In this document: positions 44,046-55,017 of the stretch, one piece after another
How the letters are laid out: every line of letters starts with the position of its first letter
How positions within the stretch are numbered: position 1 is the first letter of the stretch
Assembly: GCF_030316135.1 (NCBI RefSeq)
Contig: NZ_CP128185.1
Coordinates: 2,790,001-2,854,000, forward strand
DNA length: 64,000 bases
Reading direction: 5' to 3'
From: Aliiglaciecola sp. LCG003
Lineage (GTDB): Bacteria > Pseudomonadota > Gammaproteobacteria > Enterobacterales > Alteromonadaceae
Notes under the pieces: model-generated
The model's database searches: none
What the model saw: the letters and a program-made list of their open reading frames with translations, nothing else
Told to the model about the DNA's origin: nothing
Program-made: the position numbers and the translations under genes

Positions 44046-45104
44046 TTATGAGTTTCCTTTGACCAGAAGCTTATGTTGTGCTGAAAAATCGAGCATTCTG
44101 TTTAAGGGGATTAGGGCTTTTCTGCGTAAATCATCGTCCACAAAAATTTCATGCCCTTGACTATCAACCAATGCATCATAAATCGCTTTTAAGCCGTTCA
44201 TTGCCATCCACGGACAATGAGCACAACTTTTACAGGTTGCGCCGTTCCCGCCTGTTGGCGCTTCTAGAAACTGCTTGTTTGGTGCCAACTGCTGCATCTT
44301 GTAAAAAATGCCGCGGTCAGTGGCAACAATAAATTTATTGTGTGGCAGCTCTTGCGAGGCTTTAATCAATTGGCTGGTTGAGCCTACTGCATCTGCCATG
44401 TCAACCACGCTAGCCGGAGACTCTGGATGCACTAGAACCGCAGCATCAGGATGAAGATGTTGCATGTCTCGTAGTGCTTTGGCAGAAAACTCGTCGTGCA
44501 CGATACATTCGCCTTGCCACATCAGCATGTCAGCGCCTGTTTGTTTAGCGATGTACGCGCCTAAATGTCGATCCGGGCCCCAAATAATTTTCTCACCAAG
44601 AGAGTCTAAATGCTCAACAATCTCTAGAGCAATACTTGAGGTGACTACCCAATCAGCTCTAGCTTTAACCGCAGCTGAAGTATTGGCATACACCACTACA
44701 GTATGATCAGGGTGGGCATCACAAAAGGCACTAAATTCATCGATGGGACAACCCAAATCTAACGAACAAGTGGCATCTAAGGTTGGCATCAAGACGGTTT
44801 TTTCTGGGCTAAGAATTTTTGAGGTTTCCCCCATAAACTTCACGCCAGCCACAATCAGTGTTTGCGCACTGCTGTCGCGACCAAACCTGGCCATCTCCAG
44901 TGAGTCAGAAATGAATCCACCGGTTTCCTCGGTAAGCTGCTGAATTTCAGCATCGGTGTAATAGTGAGACACCAATACGGCATTTTTCTCGACCAACAGA
45001 CGTTTAATCTCAGATTTATAAAACGCTTGTTGGCTACCCGATAAAACCACTGGTTTGGCTGGAAACGGATAGTCTATTGAATCAATTCGATTCACCTGCG
45101 ACAT
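44046..45104 (-). CDS. nadA: Quinolinate synthase A
   Basis: 352 residues; condenses iminoaspartate with dihydroxyacetone phosphate to quinolinate in NAD synthesis, using a [4Fe-4S] cluster. Conserved [31 protein letters not shown], the cluster cysteine in [10 protein letters not shown], and C-terminal [17 protein letters not shown]. Single gene; the ATG follows a moderate ribosome binding site. Confidence 0.97.
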   Translation of the reverse strand: MSQVNRIDSIDYPFPAKPVVLSGSQQAFYKSEIKRLLVEKNAVLVSHYYTDAEIQQLTEETGGFISDSLEMARFGRDSSAQTLIVAGVKFMGETSKILSPEKTVLMPTLDATCSLDLGCPIDEFSAFCDAHPDHTVVVYANTSAAVKARADWVVTSSIALEIVEHLDSLGEKIIWGPDRHLGAYIAKQTGADMLMWQGECIVHDEFSAKALRDMQHLHPDAAVLVHPESPASVVDMADAVGSTSQLIKASQELPHNKFIVATDRGIFYKMQQLAPNKQFLEAPTGGNGATCKSCAHCPWMAMNGLKAIYDALVDSQGHEIFVDDDLRRKALIPLNRMLDFSAQHKLLVKGNS

Positions 45105-45196
45105 GCTACTTCTCTTTTATACAGGGTGGTTACGTCCGGACATTATACCTCAAGCTAAGATAATTTATAGTTTAGCTTGAGGTATTACATAGCAGA

Positions 45197-46408
45197 TCAG
45201 AGACTTTTTGCTAAATTAGGCTGATTATTGGCTTGAGACCCTGATTTTTGAGTCGCTTTTAGTCCGAATAATATTCTGCTTAGCCAAGTACGACGTACCA
45301 TTTCATACCCGACAATGCAGCCTAAAGTGGTTAACAACAGGATCAATATACATTCTAATCCGCTATTTAAACCAAATGAGCGCAGGTTCCAGGCAATCAC
45401 TACGATTAGGGTTTGATGTAAAATATACCAAGGCAAAACCGCTTGATTAGCATAAGTCAGCAATTTGCTGGGTTTGTTAAGAAAGTGACCCGCTAAACCC
45501 ACCACAGCAAAAATCCAGCCCCAGTGATTTGCAGAAAAGGCCACACCATAAAATAACCTCACCAAAAGTGACTGTTCGTAATGCTCTGCTAACCAGACAA
45601 AGTATTGGTGCCGATCAAGCACGATAAAAATATAGCCGCAACAAGCGATTAACAGCAGCCAATAGCGTTTACTGATAACAGCTGACCACCAATGGCGATG
45701 TTGAGCAAACAGATAACCCACACAAGTCACCAAAAAGTATTTGCTGTGATTGTACCAATCGTCAAATAAACCATGTGTAGAGGGATAGTCAGCGGCTAAA
45801 TTATACCAAAACGCGATTAAACCACCCATGGCAATTAGCATCATTGCTGGCATCGGGATCTTGGCCAGCAGCGGGCTATTGGCTAGTCGATTCAATGGAT
45901 GGCGTAACAGTAGGATGATGACGCTATACACCCATACATAGGGCAAAAACCATAAATGATTCCAGGTCAACAATCCGATTTCAGAATGGCGCTGGGGTAA
46001 TAGCTGAGTGTCAACATCTATATATTCCCGCCAAAAGGACCAATAATCCATTGATATCAAATTCTGATCTTTGAATTCGATATACACCTGCGGCGCCACC
46101 ACTACAAACATACCGAATATAAGTGGGATCAATATACGTTTTGAGCGCAATAACAACAGTTTTCCAGCCCCATAACGTTGCTGAACTAATGAAAGTGCTA
46201 CTGCGCTAATGAAGAAGATCAGCGACATGCGCCATGGATTGGTCAATATCATCAGCTCTTGCAACCAAATACTAGTATGCTCACTTTTGATATGCCAACC
46301 CCAATCAGCAACATAGTACATACCAATGTGATACAAAATTAACAGTGAAAATGCCAGTACTCTTAACCAGTCCAAATCGTGTCGACGGCCAATATGATTT
46401 TGTGTCAT
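45197..46408 (-). CDS. Acyltransferase family 3 membrane protein
   Basis: 403 residues, about ten transmembrane helices, starting RRHDLDWLRVLAFSLLILYHIGMYY with the family's N-terminal arginine/histidine region. OpgC/OafA-type integral membrane acyltransferases modify glucans, lipopolysaccharide or small molecules; the acceptor is not evident. It is divergent from a LytTR regulator gene (about 100 bases apart), a pairing common in Alteromonadales that suggests regulatory linkage. Confidence 0.85.
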   Translation of the reverse strand: MTQNHIGRRHDLDWLRVLAFSLLILYHIGMYYVADWGWHIKSEHTSIWLQELMILTNPWRMSLIFFISAVALSLVQQRYGAGKLLLLRSKRILIPLIFGMFVVVAPQVYIEFKDQNLISMDYWSFWREYIDVDTQLLPQRHSEIGLLTWNHLWFLPYVWVYSVIILLLRHPLNRLANSPLLAKIPMPAMMLIAMGGLIAFWYNLAADYPSTHGLFDDWYNHSKYFLVTCVGYLFAQHRHWWSAVISKRYWLLLIACCGYIFIVLDRHQYFVWLAEHYEQSLLVRLFYGVAFSANHWGWIFAVVGLAGHFLNKPSKLLTYANQAVLPWYILHQTLIVVIAWNLRSFGLNSGLECILILLLTTLGCIVGYEMVRRTWLSRILFGLKATQKSGSQANNQPNLAKSL

Positions 46409-46509
46409 GCTATTCCCTTACAGTTTACTTATGCTTGGTAATATTTAACGGATTACTGAGTAAAAAACACAGCCTAGAGTGGGGCTATGGATGATATGAG
46501 GGATAAGCG

Positions 46510-47406
46510 GTGGCATTTGGGGATAATTCATTTCAACTTTGGTTAGCACGGTTTGAAAAACACAAATTTGTATTCACCTTTGGGCTAATTGGCCTCTACC
46601 TTTTTACCAATAACAGCATTAATGCCACCAGTGTTTTAATGGAGCACAGTCGTGGCGGACAATTATCTATTTCCATCTGGGAACCTTTTGCATGGGAATA
46701 CACAAGTGCATTAAGTACCTTTTTATTACTCCCTGCCATGTTTGCTGTGTTCAGACGATTTCCGCCACGCTTTTCCCATATACCCAAACAGATCCTGATC
46801 CATTTGCTCGCCGCGACGCTTTTTTCTATCGCCCACGTGTTATTGATGGTGATGTTTAGAGAAATCATCTATTTTTTTGCTGGCGGAAACTATGACTTTG
46901 CACCTTGGCTGCGAGAGTTTTGGTATGAATATCGAAAAGATATTTGGGGATACATAACTTGGTTGGTGCTCCACCAACTCGTAATAGCCCTGTACGGCCG
47001 TTTAAAAGGAGAGGCAAGCCTTATTAAGGATGAGGCCCAAGAGTCCCAGCAGGACGATTCTACGAGCAGCAATAGTGCCGCGCCCCATCACCTGTTGGTT
47101 AAAAAGCTTGATAAGGAGTTTTTAGTTAAAGTAACAGAGGTTGAATGGCTTGAATCAGCAGGCAACTATGTCAACCTCTATCAAGGTGGCCGGATCTACC
47201 CTTTGCGAGGCACTCTAGGCAATACACTACAACGCATTGAGTCGATGGGGTTTAGTCGTATACATAGAAGTCACGGCGTCAATCATGCAGCTATTGATAA
47301 TATTCAGTATGCGGCCAGCGGTGATGGTGTGGTGACTCTCAAATCTGGCAAACAGCTGGCCATATCAAGACGCTACAAAAGCGACTTCAAGGAAGCCCTC
47401 AGCTAA
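46510..47406 (+). CDS. LytTR-family membrane-bound regulator
   Basis: 298 residues, GTG start with GAGGG upstream. Four transmembrane segments (about 15-160: FVFTFGLIGLYLFTN, ALSTFLLLPAMFAVF, IHLLAATLFSIAHVLLMVMF, WGYITWLVLHQLVIALYG) precede a C-terminal LytTR DNA-binding domain (VKVTEVEWLESAGNYVNLY ... RGTLGNTLQRI ... FSRIHRSHGVNHAAI). It probably senses a membrane or extracellular signal and regulates the divergent acyltransferase gene. A palindromic repeat begins right after the stop codon. Confidence 0.88.
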   Translation: MAFGDNSFQLWLARFEKHKFVFTFGLIGLYLFTNNSINATSVLMEHSRGGQLSISIWEPFAWEYTSALSTFLLLPAMFAVFRRFPPRFSHIPKQILIHLLAATLFSIAHVLLMVMFREIIYFFAGGNYDFAPWLREFWYEYRKDIWGYITWLVLHQLVIALYGRLKGEASLIKDEAQESQQDDSTSSNSAAPHHLLVKKLDKEFLVKVTEVEWLESAGNYVNLYQGGRIYPLRGTLGNTLQRIESMGFSRIHRSHGVNHAAIDNIQYAASGDGVVTLKSGKQLAISRRYKSDFKEALS

Positions 47407-47407
47407 A

Positions 47408-47489
47408 GAGAGATCAAGAGTAGATCAAGAGGGTCAGAGTAACTTGAAAACGGCAAAGAAAGATCAAGTTACTCTGACCCTCTTGATCG
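47408..47489. repeat. Dispersed palindromic repeat, locus 3
   Basis: Two short AGATCAAGAG units precede GATCAAGAGGGTCAGAGTAA plus CTTGA, then after about 17 bases the inverse TCAAGTTACTCTGACCCTCT plus TGATC. A stem of about 25 bp can form just after the LytTR stop codon. Same family as at 8.5 and 10.3 kb. Confidence 0.9.
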
Positions 47490-47551
47490 CTGTAAGACGC
47501 TAGGATGTTTAAGACAGTTTAGTTAAGTTTGGGAATTTGTTGATGATTAGA

Positions 47552-47627
47552 TGGTGGGTCGTGCTGGATTCGAACCAGCGACCAATTGATTAAAAGTCAA
47601 CTGCTCTACCAACTGAGCTAACGACCC
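47552..47627 (-). tRNA. tRNA-Lys (TTT)
   Basis: Minus strand GGGTCGTTAGCTCAGTTGGT start, anticodon TTT in GACTTTTAATC, T-arm GGTTCGAATCC, encoded CCA. 76 nt. Confidence 0.96.
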
Positions 47628-47793
47628 ATCTAATTGAAGCTTACCAATGTCAGAATTTAGGATGAGCCTAAATTCTGTCGAAGTCCTGTTCTTTACCCTT
47701 ATCGGGTTATGCTTAGCATATTCAAATTTGCGTCCTGCAAAGTTGTCGAAGGTTTTAAGGATTATTTGACAACTAGTCGTATAATCCTGAAAG

Positions 47794-47869
47794 TGGTGGG
47801 TCGTGCTGGATTCGAACCAGCGACCAATTGATTAAAAGTCAACTGCTCTACCAGCTGAGCTAACGACCC
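47794..47869 (-). tRNA. tRNA-Lys (TTT), second copy
   Basis: Differs from the first copy by one base in the D-arm (CAGCTGG for CAGTTGG). 76 nt with CCA. The two lie 166 bases apart, and the spacer holds a degenerate hairpin-rich stretch (ACCCTTATCGGGT). Positions 47870-48043 show no gene. Confidence 0.96.
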
Positions 47870-48043
47870 TCTTTCAGTGTTGTTGCTTACCTCCTGCAAC
47901 GGCGGCATATAATACTCAAATATCGTCAGGGCGCAACCTCTAATTTGAGAAATATACGAACTATTTAACTGTTTGCTGCTTTTATACCCAAGGTTAAGTG
48001 AAATTTAACTTTTACTTAACTTAAGTGGTTATTTTTATAGCGA

Positions 48044-48820
48044 TTAATTGAGCGATTTTAATCTAGCATCTGCCAATTTACTGGCCGACGAATTAGGATA
48101 TTCATCTAAAACTTGTTGAAATAATTGCTTGGCTCTGGCCAAATTATCGCGTTTTTGTGCAACTACACCTAATTTGAACAAAGCATCACCACGTTTAGTT
48201 GAATCAGGATAACCACTCAATAAAATTTGGAATTGCTCACCTGCCCCAACCCAATCCTGTTTATTAAACAGTAATTGACCTAACCAATAATGGGCGTTGG
48301 GTGCATAACTAGAATTGGGATAAAGCTGGATGAAAGACTGGAACAACGGAATCGCTTGATCATATTCTTTGTCACGCAGTATAAGATTCACCGCCCGATC
48401 ATAGGCCTCGCTTTCGCTCATATTAGTCGCACTAGGCACCTGAGAAGACGCCACACTGTCCACGGACGCTGAGCTAACGGATTGGCCAGAAACAGGTAAA
48501 CTGGCAGTCTGAGCGCTGATAGCGGCAACTCTGCGGTCAATTTCAAGGTACAGCTCACGCTGTCGCTCTAAAATCTTTTCCAGTTGGTGATTATGCAACT
48601 CTAATGTACCACGCATCTCGCTCACATCAGATTGCATTTCATCTAACTGCTGCTGCACCCGATGCTGCATATCACTGCGCGTTTGTGCGATACGCTCAAG
48701 CACTGCTACTCGTTGCTCCAAAGAGCCGTCATTCAAGTCTGATACAGGCGCAGGAGCCGCATTAACTGCGGCTCCACTGACCAGTAAAAGACTAATCGCT
48801 ACATTGCGTTTAATCATCAT
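48044..48820 (-). CDS. cpoB: Tol-Pal system coordinator CpoB (YbgF)
   Basis: 258 residues: signal peptide (SLLLVSGAAVNAA), N-terminal coiled coil (LEQRVAVLERIAQ ... LELHNHQLEKILERQRELYLEI, about 30-100), a serine-rich linker and a C-terminal TPR domain (YDRAVNLILRDKEYDQAIPLF ... SYAPNAHYWLGQLLFNKQDW). Periplasmic; links Tol-Pal outer-membrane constriction with PBP1B at the septum. Last gene of the tol-pal operon. Confidence 0.95.
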   Translation of the reverse strand: MMIKRNVAISLLLVSGAAVNAAPAPVSDLNDGSLEQRVAVLERIAQTRSDMQHRVQQQLDEMQSDVSEMRGTLELHNHQLEKILERQRELYLEIDRRVAAISAQTASLPVSGQSVSSASVDSVASSQVPSATNMSESEAYDRAVNLILRDKEYDQAIPLFQSFIQLYPNSSYAPNAHYWLGQLLFNKQDWVGAGEQFQILLSGYPDSTKRGDALFKLGVVAQKRDNLARAKQLFQQVLDEYPNSSASKLADARLKSLN

Positions 48821-48829
48821 TACCTAATC

Positions 48830-49396
48830 TTATTGATAAACCAAAATACCACGGCGGTTTTGTGCAAAAGCAGATTCTGACGAACCACTTACCGCTGGTT
48901 TCTCTTCACCGTAAGACACAACACTCATTTGTGACGCACTTACACCTGAATTCATTAAATAAGTTTGCACAGACTTGGCTCTGCGTTCACCCAGTGCAAT
49001 ATTGTATTCCGGTGTACCACGGTGATCGCAGTGACCTTCAATAACAATAGACTGGCTAGGATTTTTTGCTAAATAATCGGCGTGTTTTTCTAACACTGCA
49101 TAGGCAGCAGAAGATAGGTTTGACGTATCAAAATCAAAGTATACAACTTGATCTTGTTGCAAAGTGGCAAGATCGTTTTGACGCATCTCTTCAAGCTTCA
49201 TTCTACGATCTTCAAGTACTTTGGCTTCAGCTGCTTGCTGTGCATCACGGGCTTGTCTTTCGACTTCCGCTTGAGTCGCCGCCGCTGCACGGGCTTCTTC
49301 TTCGCTAAGAGTTTTATTATCTGTTGAAGTACACGCCATCATGGTTAACACTGGCAGTGCAATCAATAACCCTCTACATAATTTTTTAAGTTGCAT
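48830..49396 (-). CDS. pal: Peptidoglycan-associated lipoprotein Pal
   Basis: About 188 residues. The ATG at 49396 (MQLKKLCRGLLIALPVLTMM) has AAGGA upstream and leads to a lipobox cysteine (MMACTS); the ATG at 49414 lies upstream of that ribosome binding site. C-terminal OmpA-like domain VVYFDFDTSNLSSAAYAVLE, EGHCDHRGTPEYNIALGERRA binds peptidoglycan. Outer-membrane anchor of the Tol system. Confidence 0.97.
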   Translation of the reverse strand: MQLKKLCRGLLIALPVLTMMACTSTDNKTLSEEEARAAAATQAEVERQARDAQQAAEAKVLEDRRMKLEEMRQNDLATLQQDQVVYFDFDTSNLSSAAYAVLEKHADYLAKNPSQSIVIEGHCDHRGTPEYNIALGERRAKSVQTYLMNSGVSASQMSVVSYGEEKPAVSGSSESAFAQNRRGILVYQ

Positions 49397-49444
49397 TTCT
49401 TTAGTCCTTCTCATTTTTAGAAATTTATATTCGTGTTTGAATTA

Positions 49445-50803
49445 TTATAAAAATGGTGACCAGCTAGGTGACTTTACCTGCCCGTCTGACACCGGCAATC
49501 TTGCCTTGAACCTTCCATCGAGAGACACTAATGACAACACTTGCTTTCCTTCATGCAGCGTACTGTATATTATCATACTGCCATTAGGTGCAATACTCGG
49601 CGATTCATCCAAAAAGGTTTTGGTAAGAACCAACATATTTCCAGAATCAATACCTTGTTTAGAAATATGATAGTTTCCTCTGGTGCGGTTTACCATGACC
49701 ATCTGACTACCGTCAGGTGTGTAGGTTCCCCCCAGGTTCATATCCCCTTCAAAAGTAACTCGCCTAGTCTTGCCTGAAGCTAAATTTACTCGATAAATCT
49801 GAGGTTTACCACCCCGTTCTGAACTAAAAATCAAATGTTTACCATCCGGAGACCAACTGGGTTCAGTATCGATTGCACGATTTCGAGTGATTTGTCGTAA
49901 CTGCTTAGAAGCAATATCCATAATGTAAATTTCTGGATTACCATCTTTTGACAACACCATAGCTAGTTGCTTGCCATCAGGGGAAAACGCTGGTGCACCA
50001 TTGATTCCTGGAAAATCCGTCACCAAAGTGCGACTCGATGTATAGATATCTTGAATATAGATTTGCGGTTTTTTCTGCTCGAAGGACACATACGCCAACT
50101 GCCGACCATTAGGAGACCAAGTAGGTGACATGAGCGGCTCGTTGGAACGCAGCAATACCGTTTCATTTTCACCATCATAATCGGCCACTACCAATTGAAA
50201 AGGCTTACTTTCAGTGGCTGCATCGCGCACAATGACATAAGCGATTTGTGTTAAGAAAGCGCCTTTTTCGCCGGTTAATTTCTCATACACTATATCGCTG
50301 ATGCGATGGGCATACTGACGGAATTGGTCACCCCTTATCACCATGTTCCACTCATCTAAGATATGATCGCGACTGGCAACTAACTTACCGTCGCTTAAGG
50401 CTTGGGTGCGTCCGCCGGTGATCTGTCCTCGAAGGACGTCAACTAATTGCAACGATACTTTAAATTGATCTGTACCTTGCTGTTCAATATGGCCGATTAA
50501 TACCGCCTCTGCGCCAGCTTCAACCCAGCGACCATAATCCATATCCGCGTCGCTATTTGGCGCCTGTGGTAATTTGTCTTGGGCGATGGCAAAGAACTTA
50601 CCACTGCGGGTGAGATCCGCTGCAACCACTTCATGGATGCTGCTGGGCAATACCGTACCTGGGCTTAAATGAAATGGAACTATTCCTACCGGGCGGGCAA
50701 AATTGACGCCTTCGGTAATGTAAATCTCTAATGAAGCACTCGAAACTGCTGAGAAGCTCAGCAGCATACAACTTGCCAATACTCTAATAATTTTTTTCAT
50801 CAA
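49445..50803 (-). CDS. tolB: Tol-Pal translocation protein TolB
   Basis: 452 residues: signal peptide ([16 protein letters not shown]), TolB N-terminal domain, then a WD40-like beta-propeller with repeated SPDGKQLA / WSPDGKHL blades. Periplasmic partner of Pal and TolA. Only two bases from the tolA stop. Confidence 0.97.
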   Translation of the reverse strand: MMKKIIRVLASCMLLSFSAVSSASLEIYITEGVNFARPVGIVPFHLSPGTVLPSSIHEVVAADLTRSGKFFAIAQDKLPQAPNSDADMDYGRWVEAGAEAVLIGHIEQQGTDQFKVSLQLVDVLRGQITGGRTQALSDGKLVASRDHILDEWNMVIRGDQFRQYAHRISDIVYEKLTGEKGAFLTQIAYVIVRDAATESKPFQLVVADYDGENETVLLRSNEPLMSPTWSPNGRQLAYVSFEQKKPQIYIQDIYTSSRTLVTDFPGINGAPAFSPDGKQLAMVLSKDGNPEIYIMDIASKQLRQITRNRAIDTEPSWSPDGKHLIFSSERGGKPQIYRVNLASGKTRRVTFEGDMNLGGTYTPDGSQMVMVNRTRGNYHISKQGIDSGNMLVLTKTFLDESPSIAPNGSMIIYSTLHEGKQVLSLVSLDGRFKARLPVSDGQVKSPSWSPFL

Positions 50804-50805
50804 AT

Positions 50806-51684
50806 TTAAAAACCAAAGTTAAATGTTATATCTTTTAATTCATTGTAGACCTCAGGGTCTGAGGACATAGGTAACTCCCCTGCTCGTCGCACCGCCTGCT
50901 CGCCGGTTAAGCATACTCGCTTGTCACCGCCCAAGGTTTGCACTGAAATCACAAAGCCTGTGGTCGATAAGCGAATTTGGATCCGACAGGTTTTACCTTT
51001 CATTGAATCATCATAATTCCAATTCTGGACAATCTTAGCTTCTATCCACGCTTGGTATTTTTGCACCTCGGTCAAAACAAACCGTTGTCTTTGTTGGTTA
51101 CGCACCGCCTGCTGAGCTTGCTCCGCTTCTAGCTGTTCTTGCATTAAACGCTCCAACTCTTTGCGCTCTTGCTCCTCTTGTTTCTTACGTTGCGCTAGCT
51201 GTTTAGCACGCTCTTCTGCTTCTTGCTTTTCACGGGCCTTGCGTTCCCGTTCCTCAGCGGCCTTACGTTCAAGTTCGCGAGCTTGACGCTCCTGCTCTTG
51301 TTGCTCGGCTTGCTGCTGTTCTTTACGTTGCTTTTCTTTAGCAGCTATAGCAGCTTGCTCGCGCCGCTTTTTATCTTCAATCTGACGGCGTTTTTTATCT
51401 GCTTCGTCACGAATGCGTTTGGCAGCTTCATCTTTGCGGCGCTGCTCATCACGAATTTTTTTTAACTCTTTTTGCCGTTGTGCTTCTTTTGCTTGCTCGA
51501 TTTTATTCAGTTGCTCATTGATCGTTTTCGCATCGACCACCACCGCTTGAATTGGCGCGAAATCGGGCGACTGAAGACTCACCGGCTTGGGCAATGAATG
51601 AAAATCCACACTTATCAACAAAAATACAGCGAGTACGCCGTGCAATGCCAGCGAGATAGAAAGCGCAGAGCCAAACTTAGACAT
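50806..51684 (-). CDS. tolA: TolA cell envelope protein
   Basis: 292 residues: one N-terminal transmembrane helix ([16 protein letters not shown]), a long charged Lys/Glu/Ala/Arg coiled-coil domain (about 60-195) and a small C-terminal TolA-III domain ([14 protein letters not shown] ... [14 protein letters not shown] ... [11 protein letters not shown]). Spans the periplasm to Pal/TolB. Confidence 0.96.
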   Translation of the reverse strand: MSKFGSALSISLALHGVLAVFLLISVDFHSLPKPVSLQSPDFAPIQAVVVDAKTINEQLNKIEQAKEAQRQKELKKIRDEQRRKDEAAKRIRDEADKKRRQIEDKKRREQAAIAAKEKQRKEQQQAEQQEQERQARELERKAAEERERKAREKQEAEERAKQLAQRKKQEEQERKELERLMQEQLEAEQAQQAVRNQQRQRFVLTEVQKYQAWIEAKIVQNWNYDDSMKGKTCRIQIRLSTTGFVISVQTLGGDKRVCLTGEQAVRRAGELPMSSDPEVYNELKDITFNFGF

Positions 51685-51692
51685 CTTGCCCC

Positions 51693-52115
51693 CTACTGCT
51701 CTGGTGATTCAGTCATCAAACCGACAGAAGGCACCCCTGCACGTTGCAGCAATACCATCAACTGCACTACCTTATTGTAGGGAACCGCACCATCACCTTT
51801 AACAACCACAGGTGTGTTAGGTTCCTTTTTGATCTGTTGCGCCACTATTACCGCTAGATCCGCAGCGGACATAGCTACATCTTGGCTGTCACCCACATTG
51901 ATAAAATATTCACCGGCAGCATTCACTGAGGCAATAATAGGTGGCTTGGCCTCTTCCGACAGCGATTCGGCTTGGGCTTTGGGTAAGTCCACTTTTACAC
52001 CTTGGGTCACCAGTGGTGCTGTGACCATAAAAATGATCAGCAACACCAACATGACATCAATGTAAGGAACAACATTTATTTCGGAGACAGGACGGCGCCT
52101 TTTTCTTTCATACAT
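51693..52115 (-). CDS. tolR: TolR (ExbD-like) proton-channel subunit
   Basis: 140 residues: SEINVVPYIDVMLVLLIIFM with the membrane aspartate that carries protons, then a periplasmic ExbD/TolR domain (KVDLPKAQAE ... VVVKGDGAVPYNKVVQLM). Eight bases from tolQ and eight from tolA. Confidence 0.97.
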   Translation of the reverse strand: MYERKRRRPVSEINVVPYIDVMLVLLIIFMVTAPLVTQGVKVDLPKAQAESLSEEAKPPIIASVNAAGEYFINVGDSQDVAMSAADLAVIVAQQIKKEPNTPVVVKGDGAVPYNKVVQLMVLLQRAGVPSVGLMTESPEQ

Positions 52116-52123
52116 AAACGTAC

Positions 52124-52810
52124 CTAGGCGTTGTCAGTGCGTTGATTTAAAGTTTGACGATGTAAAATACTGGAAAACTCTTCCATAAAATTACCGTAGC
52201 TATTCTCTAACTTCTCTACCTGATTACTGAATCTGTTATAGGCAATAACCGACGGAATGGCTGCAAACAAGCCCATTGCCGTAGCAATTAGCGCTTCTGC
52301 GATACCCGGTGCGACCATGGCAAGGGTAGCCTGTTGCACTTCACCCAGCGCGATAAAGGAATTCATGATCCCCCAAACTGTTCCAAACAAACCAATATAC
52401 GGGCTAATTGAACCTGCCGTTGCGAGGAAAGATAAGTTGGCTTCCAGATTATCTACCTCGCGAGATAAGGAGACTCGCATCGCACGATGTGTGCCTTCCA
52501 TCAAGGTCTCGGTGGATGAGTCTGATTTACGTAAGCGCACAAACTCTTTAAAGCCTGCGCAGAATAAACTTGCCATGCCCTGAACAGACTGACGGGCCGA
52601 TAACTCTTGGTAAAGCTGATTCAAATCCACACCCGACCAGAATTTATCTTCGAACTTTTTGGTTTCAGTTTTCGCTTGTCCCAGCACTTTTACCCGCTGA
52701 ATAATGAAGGTCCAAGACACCACCGATGTCGCCAAAAGTAACAACATAACCAATTGCACAAGCAAACTTGCCTGTAAGAACAGATCAAAAAATGACAAAT
52801 TAGATGACAC
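52124..52810 (-). CDS. tolQ: TolQ (ExbB-like) channel subunit
   Basis: 228 residues with three transmembrane helices ([61 protein letters not shown]). Forms the TolQ-TolR motor. Start overlaps ybgC by 11 bases. Confidence 0.97.
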   Translation of the reverse strand: MSSNLSFFDLFLQASLLVQLVMLLLLATSVVSWTFIIQRVKVLGQAKTETKKFEDKFWSGVDLNQLYQELSARQSVQGMASLFCAGFKEFVRLRKSDSSTETLMEGTHRAMRVSLSREVDNLEANLSFLATAGSISPYIGLFGTVWGIMNSFIALGEVQQATLAMVAPGIAEALIATAMGLFAAIPSVIAYNRFSNQVEKLENSYGNFMEEFSSILHRQTLNQRTDNA

Positions 52811-53204
52811 CTGAGATTTCCCCTAAAATAAACTTCGGAATAGCGATGGGCTTCATTCTAGCTAGATCCACACATGCTACTCGTATCTGCGCATTGACCA
52901 AAGTTATTTGGTTTGCATTTTTTATTGTTTGTTTGAACGTCATGCTAGCACGTTTCAATTCAATTAATTCGCTGTAAACATGCAACATATCATCGAATTT
53001 TGCCGCAGCTAGATTGTCCATTTCAACCCGTTTGACGACAAAACCGATAGATTGTTCCAATAAACTTTGTTGTTCTATGGCAAAACTTCTTAACCACTCG
53101 GTTCTAGCTCGCTCCAAGAACTTTAAATAGTTTGCATAATAAACGATGCCACCGGCGTCGGTGTCTTCGTAATACACTCTGATTTTATGTATGTGTGTAG
53201 CCAT
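52800..53204 (-). CDS. ybgC: Tol-Pal-associated acyl-CoA thioesterase YbgC
   Basis: 134-residue hot-dog-fold thioesterase: [30 protein letters not shown] with the catalytic aspartate in the 4-hydroxybenzoyl-CoA thioesterase signature. First gene of ybgC-tolQRAB-pal-cpoB. Confidence 0.95.
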   Translation of the reverse strand: MATHIHKIRVYYEDTDAGGIVYYANYLKFLERARTEWLRSFAIEQQSLLEQSIGFVVKRVEMDNLAAAKFDDMLHVYSELIELKRASMTFKQTIKNANQITLVNAQIRVACVDLARMKPIAIPKFILGEISGVI

Positions 53205-53554
53205 TTTATACCCAAAGAGTCATTTATTCAGATTATCTGCCCGCCTTGATAAACTGCATATTTATGCAATATGAATCTATACTACATGGGCGAGCCATGA
53301 TTGATTCCGACCTTAATTTATACAGCCAACAAGCTATTTATCGTGTTTTCTATTAGTGTTTTGATAAGTTCGAACCTAGAATTAAGCCAAAACTCATATA
53401 TTCATGCATTCAACTTGCATACTTTTTCAAAGCGGACAATTCTGACCACAATTAATTTAATCTAAAATTAACAAAAAACAATCATAATTTATTACATTAA
53501 ACTTTGCATCTACTGTTTTTAAAAGCCTAAGCGCAAGATCGAAATCAAGATAAA
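53205..53554. other. AT-rich intergenic region upstream of ybgC
   Basis: 350 bases, strongly AT-rich from about 53440, presumably holding the tol-pal operon promoter. No RNA gene recognised. A plus-oriented terminator at 53747 could end an unannotated transcript arising here. Confidence 0.4.
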
Positions 53555-53704
53555 TTACAGACCCATTAGTTTTTCTAATTCGAAACAGCAATTTATTTCA
53601 GTTGCCGATTTTTCCCACGTCGCTAGAATACGCCTCGTTCTCTGGACTAACGCAAAGACATTTTTTCTTGCACCAGTCAGATAATGTTCCTTTGTTTTAA
53701 ACAT
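53555..53704 (-). CDS. Small hypothetical protein (49 aa)
   Basis: The ATG at 53704 has AGGGA about 9 bases upstream. The product (MFKTKEHYLTGARKNVFALV, then RTRRILATWEKSATEI and a C-terminal EKLMGL) is basic and helical and looks coding. The frame stays open upstream to 53839, but that part runs through a terminator hairpin, so the short start is chosen. No family recognised. Confidence 0.5.
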   Translation of the reverse strand: MFKTKEHYLTGARKNVFALVQRTRRILATWEKSATEINCCFELEKLMGL

Positions 53705-53746
53705 ATTTGTTCCCTGGAATTTTCCTTTCCAAACACTTGTTGCTTT

Positions 53747-53773
53747 GCCCGCGTTTTTCGCGGGCTTTTTTTT
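53747..53773 (+). terminator. Plus-oriented rho-independent terminator with no plus-strand gene
   Basis: GCCCGCG-TTTTT-CGCGGGC, a 7-bp GC-rich stem, followed by eight T in the plus direction only; the minus side lacks a T-tract (AAAGCAAC). No plus-strand gene precedes it for kilobases. Confidence 0.8.
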
Positions 53774-53927
53774 GCGTATTTTTTGAAAATGACTAACGCC
53801 AGATAGTTGATTGACGGTGGCTGAAATCCACTGCACCAACAGCCCTTCACATCAAAGCAATAATAAGGGCGAGACCAGTAGTGAGCAATTTCAATTGAAC
53901 GACTTATTAGCAACTTAGAATAGGCCG

Positions 53928-54938
53928 CTATGCCTGTGGATTATAATCTTGGCCGAAGTGCAAGAAAGCCCGTTGTGAGGCAATGCGACCCCGTGGTGTG
54001 CGTTGCAAAAAACCCTGTTGAATGAGAAAGGGTTCAATTACATCTTCGATAGTATCTTTTTCCTCACCAATAGCCGCTGCTAGGTTGTCTAACCCTACTG
54101 GGCCGCCCATAAACTTTTCGATGATGGTCATCAATAATTTACGGTCCATGTAATCAAAACCTTCTTTATCCACATCCAACATATCCAAGGCTTGGGCGGC
54201 AACATCTTGGCTGATGTCGCCATTGGCTCTTATTTCAGCAAAATCACGGACACGACGTAATAAACGATTGGCAATACGTGGTGTACCTCTAGAGCGTCTG
54301 GCAATCTCTAACGCGCCTTCTTCACCCATAGATAAATTCAGATAATTTGCTGAGCGCCGCACAATCTGGGTCAGATCTTTTACGTTATAAAATTCTAAAC
54401 GCTGCACGATGCCAAACCGGTCACGCAGTGGTGAGGTCAAAGAGCCTGCTCGGGTGGTAGCGCCAATTAAGGTAAATGGCGGCAGATCGAGTTTTATCGA
54501 GCGCGCTGCCGGTCCTTCACCAATCATGATGTCTAACTGATAATCCTCCATTGCCGGATAAAGAATTTCTTCTACCACAGGACTTAGACGATGGATTTCA
54601 TCGATAAACAACACATCGTTTTCATCTAAATTGGTGAGTAGTGCGGCTAAATCACCGGCTTTTTCCAGAATCGGCCCCGAGGTGGTTTTAATATTCACCC
54701 CCATTTCATTGGCAACTATGTTGGCCAAGGTAGTTTTGCCTAATCCTGGCGGGCCAAAAATCAGTAGATGATCTAACGCATCTTGGCGATTACGGGCGGC
54801 TTGGATGAAAATATCCATTTGTTCGCACACATGATCTTGCCCAGTGTAATCCGCCAACATCTTGGGTCGAATGGCACGGTCAATGATTTCATCTTCACTG
54901 CTGGCTATGGGTTGGATCAGACGATCTGCTTCTATCAT
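53928..54938 (-). CDS. ruvB: Holliday junction branch migration ATPase RuvB
   Basis: 336 residues: [18 protein letters not shown], Walker [13 protein letters not shown], Walker [14 protein letters not shown], sensor [10 protein letters not shown] and C-terminal winged helix ([13 protein letters not shown]). Drives branch migration with RuvA. Collinear with ruvA and ruvC. Confidence 0.98.
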   Translation of the reverse strand: MIEADRLIQPIASSEDEIIDRAIRPKMLADYTGQDHVCEQMDIFIQAARNRQDALDHLLIFGPPGLGKTTLANIVANEMGVNIKTTSGPILEKAGDLAALLTNLDENDVLFIDEIHRLSPVVEEILYPAMEDYQLDIMIGEGPAARSIKLDLPPFTLIGATTRAGSLTSPLRDRFGIVQRLEFYNVKDLTQIVRRSANYLNLSMGEEGALEIARRSRGTPRIANRLLRRVRDFAEIRANGDISQDVAAQALDMLDVDKEGFDYMDRKLLMTIIEKFMGGPVGLDNLAAAIGEEKDTIEDVIEPFLIQQGFLQRTPRGRIASQRAFLHFGQDYNPQA

Positions 54939-55017
54939 GAAAACTTCTACTTGCTCTTTTAGTGTGTTTTTATACAGTAAATTACAACGTTAGTACAGAC
55001 TTGTTGTATCACAACCT

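Noticed and set aside
47552-47869. Second tRNA-Lys as an integration duplicate
   Set aside because: Both copies are intact and differ by one D-arm base; ordinary tandem tRNA genes explain them.
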